DNA of 64,000 nt from Leptoclinus maculatus (Eukaryota; Chordata; Actinopteri; Perciformes; Stichaeidae): assembly GCA_032191485.1 (NCBI GenBank), contig JAVDOI010000016.1:3547953-3611952 (forward strand), given 5' to 3'. The translations under genes and the position numbers were made by a program. Positions 47,801-58,959 of this stretch are shown piece after piece (position 1 is the first letter of the stretch; the number at the start of each line of letters is the position of its first letter). The notes below the pieces were generated by a model. The model did not search any database, was not told the origin of the DNA, and was given only the letters and a program-made list of their open reading frames with translations.

Positions 47801-50189
47801 AATCTTGGTTGAATTTCTCTTTTCATTTTAACTGTATCTTCTACTGTGTTTTCTTTTGTTTGCAGGATGTTCTGCTGATAAATGTTGTGATCAAGCAGAT
47901 GATCTGTGACTCTGACCCAGAGTTAGGAGGAGCTGTGCAGCTGATGGGTCTGCTCAGGACGCTCATCGACCCCGAGAACATGTTGGCTTCCACCAATGTA
48001 AGCAGAACCAACACACACACACACACAACAGTTTTAATGGTGACATGCAGTATAACCATGTATTGATGGCCAGGGTCATATTTTACATTATATTTCCCTA
48101 AATCATTTTGCCCCCAGACACACTGGTACATTTTAAACCCGTTTGTTTGGTCCAACATTAAAACATCAACAGCTTTCATGAAGTCGTCTTTGTTTACTTA
48201 CAGAAAACCGAGAAGACAGAATTTCTGAGTTTCTTCTACAAGTACTGCATGCATGTCCTGACTGCTCCTCTGCTGGCCAACACGGCACATGACAAAAACT
48301 CAAAAGGTGAGCTGGGGACAGAGCCCTCACATAAACCACATAAATGCAGTGTTTCAGACCGTGTAAGGTAAACAGAGAAGTTGACTGATCTTTCTGTGTC
48401 ACGGCCTTTCAGATCTGCAGGAGGGATCAGCTAAGATCAACCCCGTCTGTCCAGGTGAGCGTTAAACCACCATGACTGGGGATTGTTGGTATTGGCGCAT
48501 AGTTATAGTAACGCATGAATTCTGTTTTAGTCTCGCTTTACTTTCACCTCCACCCACCACACAGGGATCAAAAAAATGACCACGTACTTCTTCATAATGA
48601 CTTAAATGATGAAGTAGCTGTTATGTTGAAGTACTTTCCCAATATAATTGCATAGTCTACAGCTTAATGTGAATTTGTGGAAATGTTGCGTTGCTCATTT
48701 GCTTTGTGTTTTTTTTATTGTTTTGTGTAGACAACTTCCAGACAGCTCAGCTGCTGGCACTGATCCTGGAGCTCCTGACCTTCTGTGTGGAGCACCACAC
48801 GTATCACATCAAGACCTACATTATGAACAAAGACCTGCTCAGGAGAGTGCTGGTGCTCATGAACTCAAAGCACACCTTCCTGGCTCTTTGTAAGTTCACA
48901 CACACACACACACACACACCATTTCTTTCCTTCTCAGTTGTCCTACTTTATGAATGAACTTCTTCTAAGTGTACAGTCGTGGGTTAACCGTATCTGAGCT
49001 GTGGGTCTGCTTCATACATCTCACTACAATGAACATTCTTGTCTGTTTTTGTCCCAGGTGCCCTGCGTTTCATGCGCAGGATCATTGGTCTGAAGGACGA
49101 GTACTACAACCGCTACATCATCAAAGGGAACCTGTTTGAGCCCGTCATTAACGCCCTGCTGGACAACGGCACCCGATACAACCTCCTCAACTCGGCCATC
49201 ATAGAGCTCTTTGAGTTCATCAAAGTGGTGTGTAGACACGCAACAAGTGCACCTTAATGAGATGTGTTGGGTGTGTGCACGTAGCACTCAGAAGTGGATT
49301 GGTTGTGATGTTCCACCGTTTTCTTCTCTCTCTCCAGGAGGACGTTAAGTCTCTCATAGCTCACATTGTGGACAACTTCTACAAAGCACTTGAATCCATT
49401 GAGTACGTCCAGACTTTCAAGGGCCTGAAAGGCCGGTACGAGCAGGAAAAAGACCGGCAGAGTCAGAGACTCAGCAGGTCAGTGGGCTGATGGGACATAA
49501 ATGTCAGAGCAGTGGTTGTCTTAAAGATTCATGAAGAAAGCTAATTCTGATCACCTTTTTCTCTAGATATCGCAGAGACGCACGGTCGATGGACGAGGAC
49601 GAGGAGCTGTGGTTCAATGACGACGACGACGATGACGACGGAGAGGCCGTGGAGAAGAGCCGAATGGAGGATGACTTCTCTGACAGCTACGGCAAGTACA
49701 TGGAAGCCAAAAAAGGTGAGCTGCTCCGCTGTTGCTGCACGTACGGTTTCCCCTCCAGATTGCAAACAGTTTGGCAGCACTTTTCAAGTTTGATATTTAC
49801 AGTCTGTGTCACTGCAGGAGCTGCCAACGGAGCGAATGGTGCCAACAATAACGGGAAAGCTGCCGTGATCCCACCTGCCTCACCAGCCCTCACTCCAAAC
49901 AACGGTTCAACTTCCTCCGTCAAAACAGTTGCACTTCCTGCCACACCAGTAGTGAAGGTAATGACAAGCTGCAACAGACCGTAGCACTCAGAAGGACATC
50001 ATCTTTGCCTTGCTTGTTGCTTCCTATGTGGCCATTTTTTTCTCACTGCGTTGCTCCTCTTCCTGTTTCTCCTCCTAGACGGCTCTGGTCGGTTTGGTGG
50101 ACTACCCTGACGATGAGGACGAGGAGGAAGAAGACGAGGAGGAGGAGGAAGAGCAATCTCCGAGGAAGCGGCCCCGCCTGAGCTCTTAA
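43574..50189 (+). CDS. ppp4r3b: Serine/threonine-protein phosphatase 4 regulatory subunit 3 (SMEK family)
   Basis: This subunit targets the PP4 catalytic/R2 complex to substrates. Its N-terminal EVH1-like domain is known to bind FxxP motifs. There are 16 coding exons and 2379 coding bases (792 residues): 43574-43715, 44325-44380, 44942-45040, 45198-45821, 46452-46529, 46904-47020, 47167-47283, 47866-47997, 48204-48306, 48413-48454, 48731-48889, 49058-49227, 49338-49477, 49567-49715, 49818-49957, 50079-50189. Visible parts: EVH1-like domain (1 to about 100, starting MSDTRRRVKVYTLNEDRQWD), SMK-1/DUF625 core (about 160-360, in the 624-base exon 4), armadillo-type helices (to about 660), acidic segment with seven consecutive acidic residues after WFN, an acidic D/E stretch and a basic SPRKRPRLSS C-terminus (likely nuclear localisation signal). 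R3A and R3B are very alike; the R3B assignment rests mainly on adjacency to pnpt1 and cfap36. It is shorter than human R3B (about 817-849) mainly in the C-terminal tail. Confidence 0.97.
44778..44819. repeat. (TG)n microsatellite
   Basis: About 21 TG units lie in ppp4r3b intron 2, followed by a GA/GT-rich patch to about 44880. Confidence 0.95.
48009..48028 (+). repeat. Short CA repeat just after the ppp4r3b exon 8 donor
   Basis: Ten CA units start 12 bases after the end of exon 8 (47997), on the transcribed-sense strand. Confidence 0.9.
48897..48919 (+). repeat. CA repeat just after the ppp4r3b exon 11 donor
   Basis: About eleven CA units begin eight bases after the end of exon 11 (48889); the intron begins gtaagttcacacac. 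Confidence 0.9.
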
Positions 50190-52260
50190 GGCTAATTGTC
50201 CTCTGTTTGGTCGTAGTGGACGGACACTGAGTCCCTCCCATTCCTCCCTCCTCTGGTCGTCTCATTGGTCCTCGGCCTGCCTGTGCCACCTGTCAGTCTC
50301 GCTGAGGAGGCGGGCGAAGACGAGCTCCCACCTCACCCAGTCCCTCCCGATCTCTGCTGCTCTTTTCTCCCTCAGTGGAAGGAGACGGAGAAAGAAAGAC
50401 AAATCAGTCTGTTTCTTCAGCCTGTTGATTTTACCTCTTTTTTTATAACGGCCTCATCTAGAAGATCCCAAAATCCCCCTTTCTTCCTCCTGAGGGGGAA
50501 ACTCATGGACTCTTTACAAACTCACCCCTCCTCTCTTCCACTCTCCTGCTCTCCCGGCTCTGACCTCCTCCCGAAACAACTTCCTCATCCCACGTACCGA
50601 CCAGAGAGGCTTCGGTGGACGTAACGTTGCCAAGGCGGTTCCCTGACTCTGCACTGATGCTATAGCAACAGTAGCAAGGAAGCTGCGGTACGACAGCCAC
50701 GCCCCCCCCCCCACAGGAACCCTCACGTGTCCTCATTTGAATTCTCCCTCCCATCCTTCTCGAACCCCAAACCAATGAGCTCCAGAGACAGAGGAAGCCA
50801 GAACACAACCAGCCGCTCAGTCAGGCTAGCAGTGCTAGCCGCCATAGTTATAGGAAGCTTGACTGGCTGCAGCAGCGAGGGCCGCCCTGTCACAGAACCG
50901 ATCATGTTTGTCGGGGGGGCGGGGTAGAGGGGATCTAGGCGACATAGAAGAATTAAATGAAATGTTGAAGAGACGGGGGAGGTCACAAATGTACCAGGAC
51001 GAAAAAAAACTCAGCAGTTATGAGGCTTAGATCCAGAGGAGCAGGACTCAAACCTACAGAAGCCATGGCGCCAATATGGCCATGGCACACACACACACAG
51101 ACGGCGTCTCACACGCACGGCGTCTCACACACAGGACTGCGTATGCCAGAAATCCTGTATTTCATGACTTTGTTAAAAAGTACTGTACAGATGTTTTTTT
51201 TCTTTCTAATCATTTTTCCCTGATCTGATTTTCAAAGGGGAGAGGATACCTACCTACCTGTGTATTTTTGTTGTTGTTGCACAAAAGGTGGGGGTCCCTG
51301 TTCACCCCTTCAGTCCAGTTCATTTGAGTCAATGTAAAATGCTGGTTTTAAAAAATAACGTATTAAAACAGCATTAAAGTCATTTTTGCAGCCGTCATTT
51401 TTGCAGCCAACATTTCGAGGATGTCTGGAGTTTTGTATGTTAGTGGATTGAAGAATTTAGTGGCCTCAATACGATGCCCACCTTTTTGTTTTAACTGGGT
51501 GACGAACCTGAGCTGTTAGAGTAGATTTAGGGCGCACTCTTGTTTTCAGGAGGTTTAAGACTCCGCCCCCTTCAGACTAGACTAGACTCAGAGTTACCCA
51601 CCACGTCTGAGCACTAACGCTGCTAGTGGTGCAACACCAAGGGGCCAGAATGTTAAACACCAGTTGAAGCATAAAAACAACTCTCCAGATCAAATATACG
51701 TTGAAGGAATATCTTTCTTTTACATTATTTTTTTTAAGTTTAATTCATATTCTATGATTGGATGAGCTGTTTATTCTCCCTAGTTATGAAAAGATGATCT
51801 AACCCCAGAGTTGATGCAGTTTTCCGAGTCAAACTGTTGCTTCAGTGGAGTATTTCTGACGACACAGAGGTTTGACGATGTCAGAGGAGACGGTTTATTG
51901 TTGGGTTGAAACATTTCTCGTGTTGTATCGTCTCACCACTAGCACACAGAGAGGCCGGAGAAGGGAATCAGAACTCACACAGACGTCTGTCCACAACCTC
52001 TGAGTCACGAGCCGCCGCGTAGGAGCAGATGTAAAAATATTATTGCCAATAATGTGCTTTTCAGGAGTTCAGTCGTACACGAGCAGCCGATTGTCTGTCA
52101 GCGTCACCCAACAATTTCACTGTTTTTGCCCCCCCCCCCCCTCCCCCATGATGAATTTGTACCAAGTGCATTTACTACCACTATCCATTCTTAACATTTG
52201 TATGAATTTATTTGATAAGTTTTGAAATTAAATGTGACCCTGACATTGAACTTGTAAATC
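50190..52260 (+). terminator. ppp4r3b: ppp4r3b 3' UTR and probable poly(A) site
   Basis: There is no canonical AATAAA for 2 kb after the stop. The best candidate is ATTAAA at 52227-52232, followed by a T/G-rich stretch, giving a UTR of about 2 kb. C-runs at 50701-50711 and 52129-52146 and a duplicated 'acacggcgtctcacac'-type word near 51101-51130 lie inside. Open frames here are spurious. Confidence 0.5.
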
Positions 52261-52639
52261 TGGCTTTTTGTTTTAATAATTTACTGGTTTTGCAACTGGA
52301 GCAACAAAATAATCTAATTGTTTGTGAATCATTCCTTTTGAGTCCAGATGGTTGTATTTGATCAAAACGCCCCAAAGTGTAGATATTACTGAGTGGAATA
52401 CAATTTGTACACATTTTACAGCAAGGACTCGACAGTATCCACATGTTTTTGTACCAGGAAAGTGATTCATGTTGAATGAAAATGTTCTAAATACAAACGA
52501 GAACACTTGGTGATGAATCCCTCTGCATAACACCAAAGCACTCTATCCAGATTAAACCAGAGGATCGGTCTGAGACCAAGTACCTAAAAGATGGCTGTAG
52601 AATTTACACACACATACACAAAGTCTGGGGTCGAGCTTG

Positions 52640-53554
52640 TTTCTATAAAATGATTTATTAAACAGCGTAGGTGAAATACTGCGTTCCTCGTAGAAAGCTG
52701 CCGTGGCCCCTTCACGGTCACACGAGTGTGTTGGTCTTTGATTAGGATGAGCTGCTACAGTGTGATCAGCTGACTGTACATGGGTGCTCGCTAATGTTAC
52801 CCTCACCTGAACGTAGAAACTCTTCCACCAGCATTAATAACTCACTGACACGTCGAGTTAGTGTTTCACCACATGTGTGACCTTTTTTTTTTTTACTTTT
52901 CTACAGAGAAACGAGCAGAGATGTGTTCAAAATCACTCCTTTAGTCCCTGGTTTACTGTGGCGAGCACAGAAACGAGTCATGAATCAGTGCAGTGTTGCA
53001 TAATAAACATCGATACTATCAATAGTGAAGCACTGCTTTATCAAGTAGTGTACATGCAGTGAACACAGTTTTCATTCCAATGTGGGATTGTGTTTTTTTT
53101 TTGAGGCCACTATATAGTCCATACATTCTGCATTTAGAATTTGGACGCAGACTAAATGACGGTAAAGTAAATGTAGTGCTTAGCAGTGGCAAATACGGAG
53201 CGCTTCGGACACGGGCGTGTCTCGTGAAGTAAAAGCCATCTGGGTTCTCCACTCGGCTCTAGTAACACTGGCCGCATATTGCCCGACTGGTCTTTTGTGT
53301 TTTCTGCACCTTCTCAGTCAGACATGCTCGAATACTTGTGTGTGTGTGTGCTCATACGAGTGGAGACTGGCACATACTGGTACATCCACAAATATAAAAG
53401 CAGATGTACCTTCTTCCCGCGTAGACGGCGATGAAAAGAACTCATGTTTTGTGTTACCCAAAGTGAATGATCGGGCTGAAGGGAGGCAGTGTGTGAAGGA
53501 AGCCATGTGTGATTAACGGAGTAAACAGGCGGGATGTCATTTGGAATATTGCAG
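52640..53554 (-). terminator. cfap36: cfap36 3' UTR with poly(A) signal
   Basis: On the minus strand AATAAA occurs at 52659-52654, about 900 bases after the cfap36 stop codon. The UTR would end within about 400 bases of the converging ppp4r3b 3' end. No coding exon is seen here. Confidence 0.5.
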
Positions 53555-56500
53555 TTATTTCTTGATCACTTCCTCTTTCAGCTTGTCAGCCAGATGTTTT
53601 CTCTTCTGTAGCTTCTTCCTCTCCTCGGCAGATATCTCCTGCAAGAAGAATCGGGACAGAAATAATAATCACCGCTAGTGGCTTAAGACAAAGTGTTTGA
53701 GGGAATGAAAAAGCAGTGGGGAACACAACCAGGTATACATGATTATAGCTGTAGAACTAAACAAAAGCAGCTGCTATTGGAAATATGGCAATGCGACACA
53801 TTGTCAGTGTTGTTTATAGATCTTTATAGATCTAAAGAGGATGTGTTGAGGAATTAAAATGCTCGCTTTCAGTTCAAAACCATACAAGTAGCTGGTCAGT
53901 GGGTGTGATTTCCCGATCCAGGATGTAAATGAGACCTTATTCTCTTTTCTGTTCTCGGGGGGTTGTGACAGAGCACGACAGAGACAGTTGATGGATCACC
54001 TTCTTTTTGGAGGAGTTAGCGGAGTGTTGTGCTGGAGGAAGAGGAGCAGGAGGAGGAGGAGGGGTACAGGCCCCATTCCTCTGGGACTGCCCCACCGCCT
54101 CCTGACAAGCCAGGTCAGGTCAGAAAGAGGCAGAAAGAAACGAAGAGCAACCAGCCGATAAAATAAGTCGACGGGATGGTTGTGAAGAAAAAGAAAGAGA
54201 AATCAGGAGGAAAAAAATGTGGGTTAAAGAAAATCAGGTGAAATGTGAATGTAGTTTTGGACGTAAAAGTGTGACCAAACTGAAAAGAATGTAAAAAGTC
54301 GAAATGATAAAGCCCTGTCACAGCTTCTGACCGTGATTACCGAGAGACACAACTCAAAGCCAGCTGAACTGATCTGTGGTCTGTTTTTACAACTTCTCTA
54401 AATAACTCTAATAGGACAATATGAGGAAATAAATACTTAACGCCATCAGCCATGTTGCGCTGTCAGACCTTTTTGTGAAGGGAGAGGTTTAAAGGGAGAC
54501 ACAGGGAGAGGTTTAAAGGGAGACACAGGGAGAGGTTTAAAGGGAGACACAGGGAGAGGTTTAAAGGGAGACACAGGGAGAGGTTTGACTTACTGGGACG
54601 GCGGTGGGCGTCTCCTCTGGCGGGGTCACCTGCTTGGTCTTCTGCTGCTCTTTTTTCAGCGCGTGCAGTTTGTCTCGCTGTTGACGCAGATATGCCGCCC
54701 TCTGCTGGAGCTGCTCCTGCTGAGACGCCGTTAACTCCTGCAGGGAAGAGGAGGAGAAGGGGAGGTGAAACGGGAGGAGAACCAGTACAACACACAAACA
54801 TGATGATGGTTCGTGCCCATTTAACTGTGTTCCAACTATTTTAAATGGCTAAAAATGAAGGAATTTGGAGCAAAAGAAGAAAAACAACAAACAGGTATGT
54901 TAAATCATTCTAGTGCCATTTTACATTGTGTTTTCAGGAAGCTCTGCGTTATACTGGATACGTTTGTTGTGCACTGAAGGGATCTCAGCTGTTAAAACTC
55001 CCAGATTCTTGTACTCTCCAGATTAAAGCTACTAAGAGGAACTTTCATTTTGTGCTGATTTGGGCGCTCCCTGTAGACAAAAGCAGTAGTCCACCTCTAA
55101 TTGTACTGCAAAAGAACTGTGCTAACAGAAACAAGAGGACAGACTCACGGTATATGGCTTGGAGAAGCCAGCCTCCCTGTGCGCCTCCTCCAGACACGCC
55201 TCGGCTGCAGTCTGGCTGCTGCTGCTGCTGCTGCTGCTGCTCGGCTCCTTGGTGCCGGAGGCTTCACCGGACTTTACTGGAGCTCTCACTGCTGGAAGGA
55301 CTCTGGACTCCACACCATTACTGCCACAATCTGCACACACGCATGTTTAAATCAGTTTGGTAACTCACAGCGACAAAGAGAAGAGCAGTTCAGAGTTGGT
55401 GAAGAAGAGTTTGAAGCTCTTCTGAAATACCTGGTGTGGGTTTAGACGTGGAGCTGCGCTTAGCTGCACTTTTTGTAACTCCTCCCACTGGGGCATCCGT
55501 CTTGCTCTCTTCTTTGGTGACGGATTTGCCGTTGACCTGGAGGAAGGGACCCGCACGCATTAAAGGGAGTTATTTTTCCTCTTACCTGTAGTAGTGAGTT
55601 GCCTAGTTTTGGAGATATCCGCCTTGTGATGCTCAAAGCTCCAAAAAATACACTTGAAATAAACTCAACGGCAATGTCTCTTTCCAGAAGTCCTGACCCA
55701 GTTCCTCATGATAAGCTGAAGACCTTGATGTGAGCAGTGAGGTCTTTTTTTTTAAATGTAGTTTTTTCTCCAAAACGAGGCAACTCGAAACCAAAACCAT
55801 TTAGATCGATAAATAGCACTACAGGTAAAAGGAAACGTGTGTATTTTTGATTTGGGGATGAACTGTCCCTTTAACACATGTTGAACAGATGACACAAACA
55901 CTGCATCAAAATCAGCCAACTATTGCGACGTGCTAATGCTGCTACAACCACACGTAGTCCTCAGATCGTAGACTTGTAAGCACTGGTGTGTGTTACTGTA
56001 AACATTGCTGGATTCTGGAAAAACACATTTTCCCATTGACCCGATTCTAGTACCTCACCAAACTGGTCAGGGAAGATCCGGACCGCTGAAAGACTCAGGA
56101 TGTGCATTTACATGGGCTCTAAATATTTAAAGACAATGTTCAATCATGTGTAAAGTGCAAGAAACACTTCCCCCAGTCTCCCTGCAAAGTCAGCAAATAT
56201 TTGAATCTATTGATACTACACAAGCGACCTCAGTTACAGGATTAAAAACTACCAAGCTTCTACATGACCTAACCACTACGCATGCTATGAAACAGAAGAA
56301 TACTACCGGCCCTCAGGATGCACTGATACTTCTGAATATCATGCCAATACTTGTGTACATTTTGGTATCAGAGAAAAATCCAAAACCCAATTCACATACA
56401 TTGAGTTTTACATGTACCTACACTTTTGAAACGGTATTAATGCATCCTTAGACGGGGGCAGTAAACTGTGGCGTATTGATTATCAGGTCATTGATTAAAA

Positions 56501-58657
56501 TGGTTCCAGTTACCAGATTAAATTCAGTGGCAGTGTTTCCGTTCACTAGTGGGACGTGGTGACCATTACTGCGGCTGCTGTCCCCATTCCCCTCAGCTGT
56601 GGTCTTAGCATGGAATGAATTGGAGACAGTGTCACGTTATAAAAAGGCGAGATCGGGCTTTAAGGGGGGAAAAAAAGTATGTTGGAATAAGTCCGACAAC
56701 GGCAAACACAGAGATGCTGCTGGTTTTACAGGTCTCACTGGGCTCGTGGTGCTCTTGATGCCTTACCTTGGCAGCGTTGCTTTGTTGGCTGGGAGCAGTG
56801 GAGGTATTATGGGCTTCACTGTTTTCTGCTATTGGCTTATCAGAGCAGCTGCTGGAAGTGGAGCCAACCTCTTCACCTAAAAGCAGCCTCCTGGACATTT
56901 CCTCGTCATACTCCTCTTTTGACTTTCTGAGGAGAAAAAAAAGAAATAGTACATTTCAATTTGTCTCTATGCATAAATTAGCCCAAGCAAGAAGTAATTG
57001 CTTTTTGCCTGAACTGGTCCTGATACAGAGCATTCAAGAGCACCCGTGGACTGTTTTAAGAGCGTGTTTGGCAGCCCAGGTGTGATAAGAGCGAGGCTAA
57101 TCTACGGCTAAGCAGGTTCTATTGTACATTTAACCTTTTGGCAGGCGGAACAAATGGACTAGAAGCTAGAATAAGTCAGCAACGTCATGTGATAACCACA
57201 ATATGCCCTCCCTTGCTTCCAGGCATCACCAGCGCGCCACACACACACACACACACACACACACAGATCCTTTAATTTGATTCATTTAACAACTTAATTT
57301 GAATTAGAGGAGACTTCCGCAAAACGTTTACATCACATTACAATCATTTAGCAGACGCTTTTATCCAAAGCGACTTACAATTCAGATTCTATCCCATTTC
57401 TACACCGTAGGCACAGCTACGGGAGACATTTTTGGGGTTCAGTGTCTTGCTCAAGGACACATCGACATGCGATTAGCGGAGCCGGAAACGGGGATCGAAC
57501 CACCGATCCTCTGATTGAAGGACGGCCCTGCTATCCACTTAGCCACTGTCGCCCTCGACTGTGCAATTGTCAGAAACCCTGTGAAGATTTTATAGCATCC
57601 AAAAATGACTGACGGCTGAGATACTGATAGCACAGCAAAACATTTGGAATGTCAATCAAGTCTAAAATTGCAACCGTCTTATTTAAATGGTACTGTAAAC
57701 CACAATATAGTGAGCATAAGTCAGTCCGCCAGATGTGAGACTGCTGTACAGCTGTGCTCCGACACAGTTCACAGCACCTGAGAAAAGTGTTTCTATAAAC
57801 CATGTTGTTTATTTTGCCAAATCCATCACAGGAAACATTTCGCTGCATTAACAAAAGTCATGGTACGTTGTCGTTGAACGGCAATGCAGTTGCAAATCCT
57901 TCATGGTGCATTCAAGTGCTTATGGTGAAGTCAGTTGCAGAAAGGCGTTGTATTGGCAGTGTACAATGCTAGAAAACAAAAAACGTTGATAAGCAGCCAC
58001 GGTATCCTGGTGAGACAAAGGGGTTAAAAATACTATTTATCTCAGTTGCTTGTTTAGTTCCAATCCCGCCAATCTACATTAGCTGGACTCTAAGGAGCTT
58101 AACCGCGGTCCCGTTAGACTCAGTCTGTTCTACTTGGCCCGGTTGCCATTGGCAAAATCCCATTAGAGAGCCGGGGCCGGAGCTCCTAGACACCTGGACA
58201 CATAAGGGCAACGGACGCAAAGAGAAAATGTGGAAATATCAGAGGAAAAAACTCAGATCTAATTACATGATGACTGAATTCATTAATTAGTAAAAAACAA
58301 TTCAATGAATACAGATCTACTGACCTAAACTGTTGTTTTACAGAATAGGTTAATTTACATATTTCTGCCTAAAAACACAAAACTAAAAGGTTCTATTAAG
58401 TTTGGGAGGTTGTTGCATGTGCAATGAAATAAGTATATCTGTGAGCTTCATAATAGGTCGAGGGTTGAACGATCAAACTAGGGCCTACATTTCACATAAA
58501 CATGTCGACACAGCTGATTTTTGAGTTTTTTTTGTCAGAATTAAGAGAGTAAAAAAGCCACATGAGGATAAGATATGAGCCAACTCATCATTGCAACACA
58601 TAACATCACAACTCCACGGTTCAGGGATCATTCACAATCATCACAATCACAATCAAC

Positions 58658-58700
<43 letters not shown>

Positions 58701-58912
58701 GAGAGAAAGATAGCGAGAGAGTGACACAGAGAGTAGAAGAGGGAGGGAAAGAGGTGACTTACTTGAGAACTTCCTGCAGGATTTTCATCTCTTGATCCTG
58801 CAGCTCTGTCATCACGTCCACACCATCAGTCAGACACTCTGGGAGGGCCCCTACACACAGAGCAGGCGTATCACTTGCAGCTATGTCAGAAGTGATTTCC
58901 TGTTTGTTTGTG

Positions 58913-58959
<47 letters not shown>

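Larger units (their letters stand above)
56927..58762 (-). other. cfap36 intron 5
   Basis: This 1.8-kb intron contains a CA run (57238-57265), a tRNA-derived SINE (57331-57555) and a GT run (58661-58697). No exon was recognised. Confidence 0.75.

Noticed and set aside
50503..50808. Gly/Arg-rich minus-strand frame opposite the ppp4r3b UTR
   Set aside because: Compositional artefact of a pyrimidine-rich UTR; no homology or splice structure.
57480..57555. tRNA gene on the minus strand
   Set aside because: A and B boxes are present but no cloverleaf closes, and the downstream words are those of a V-SINE, so it is a retroposon.
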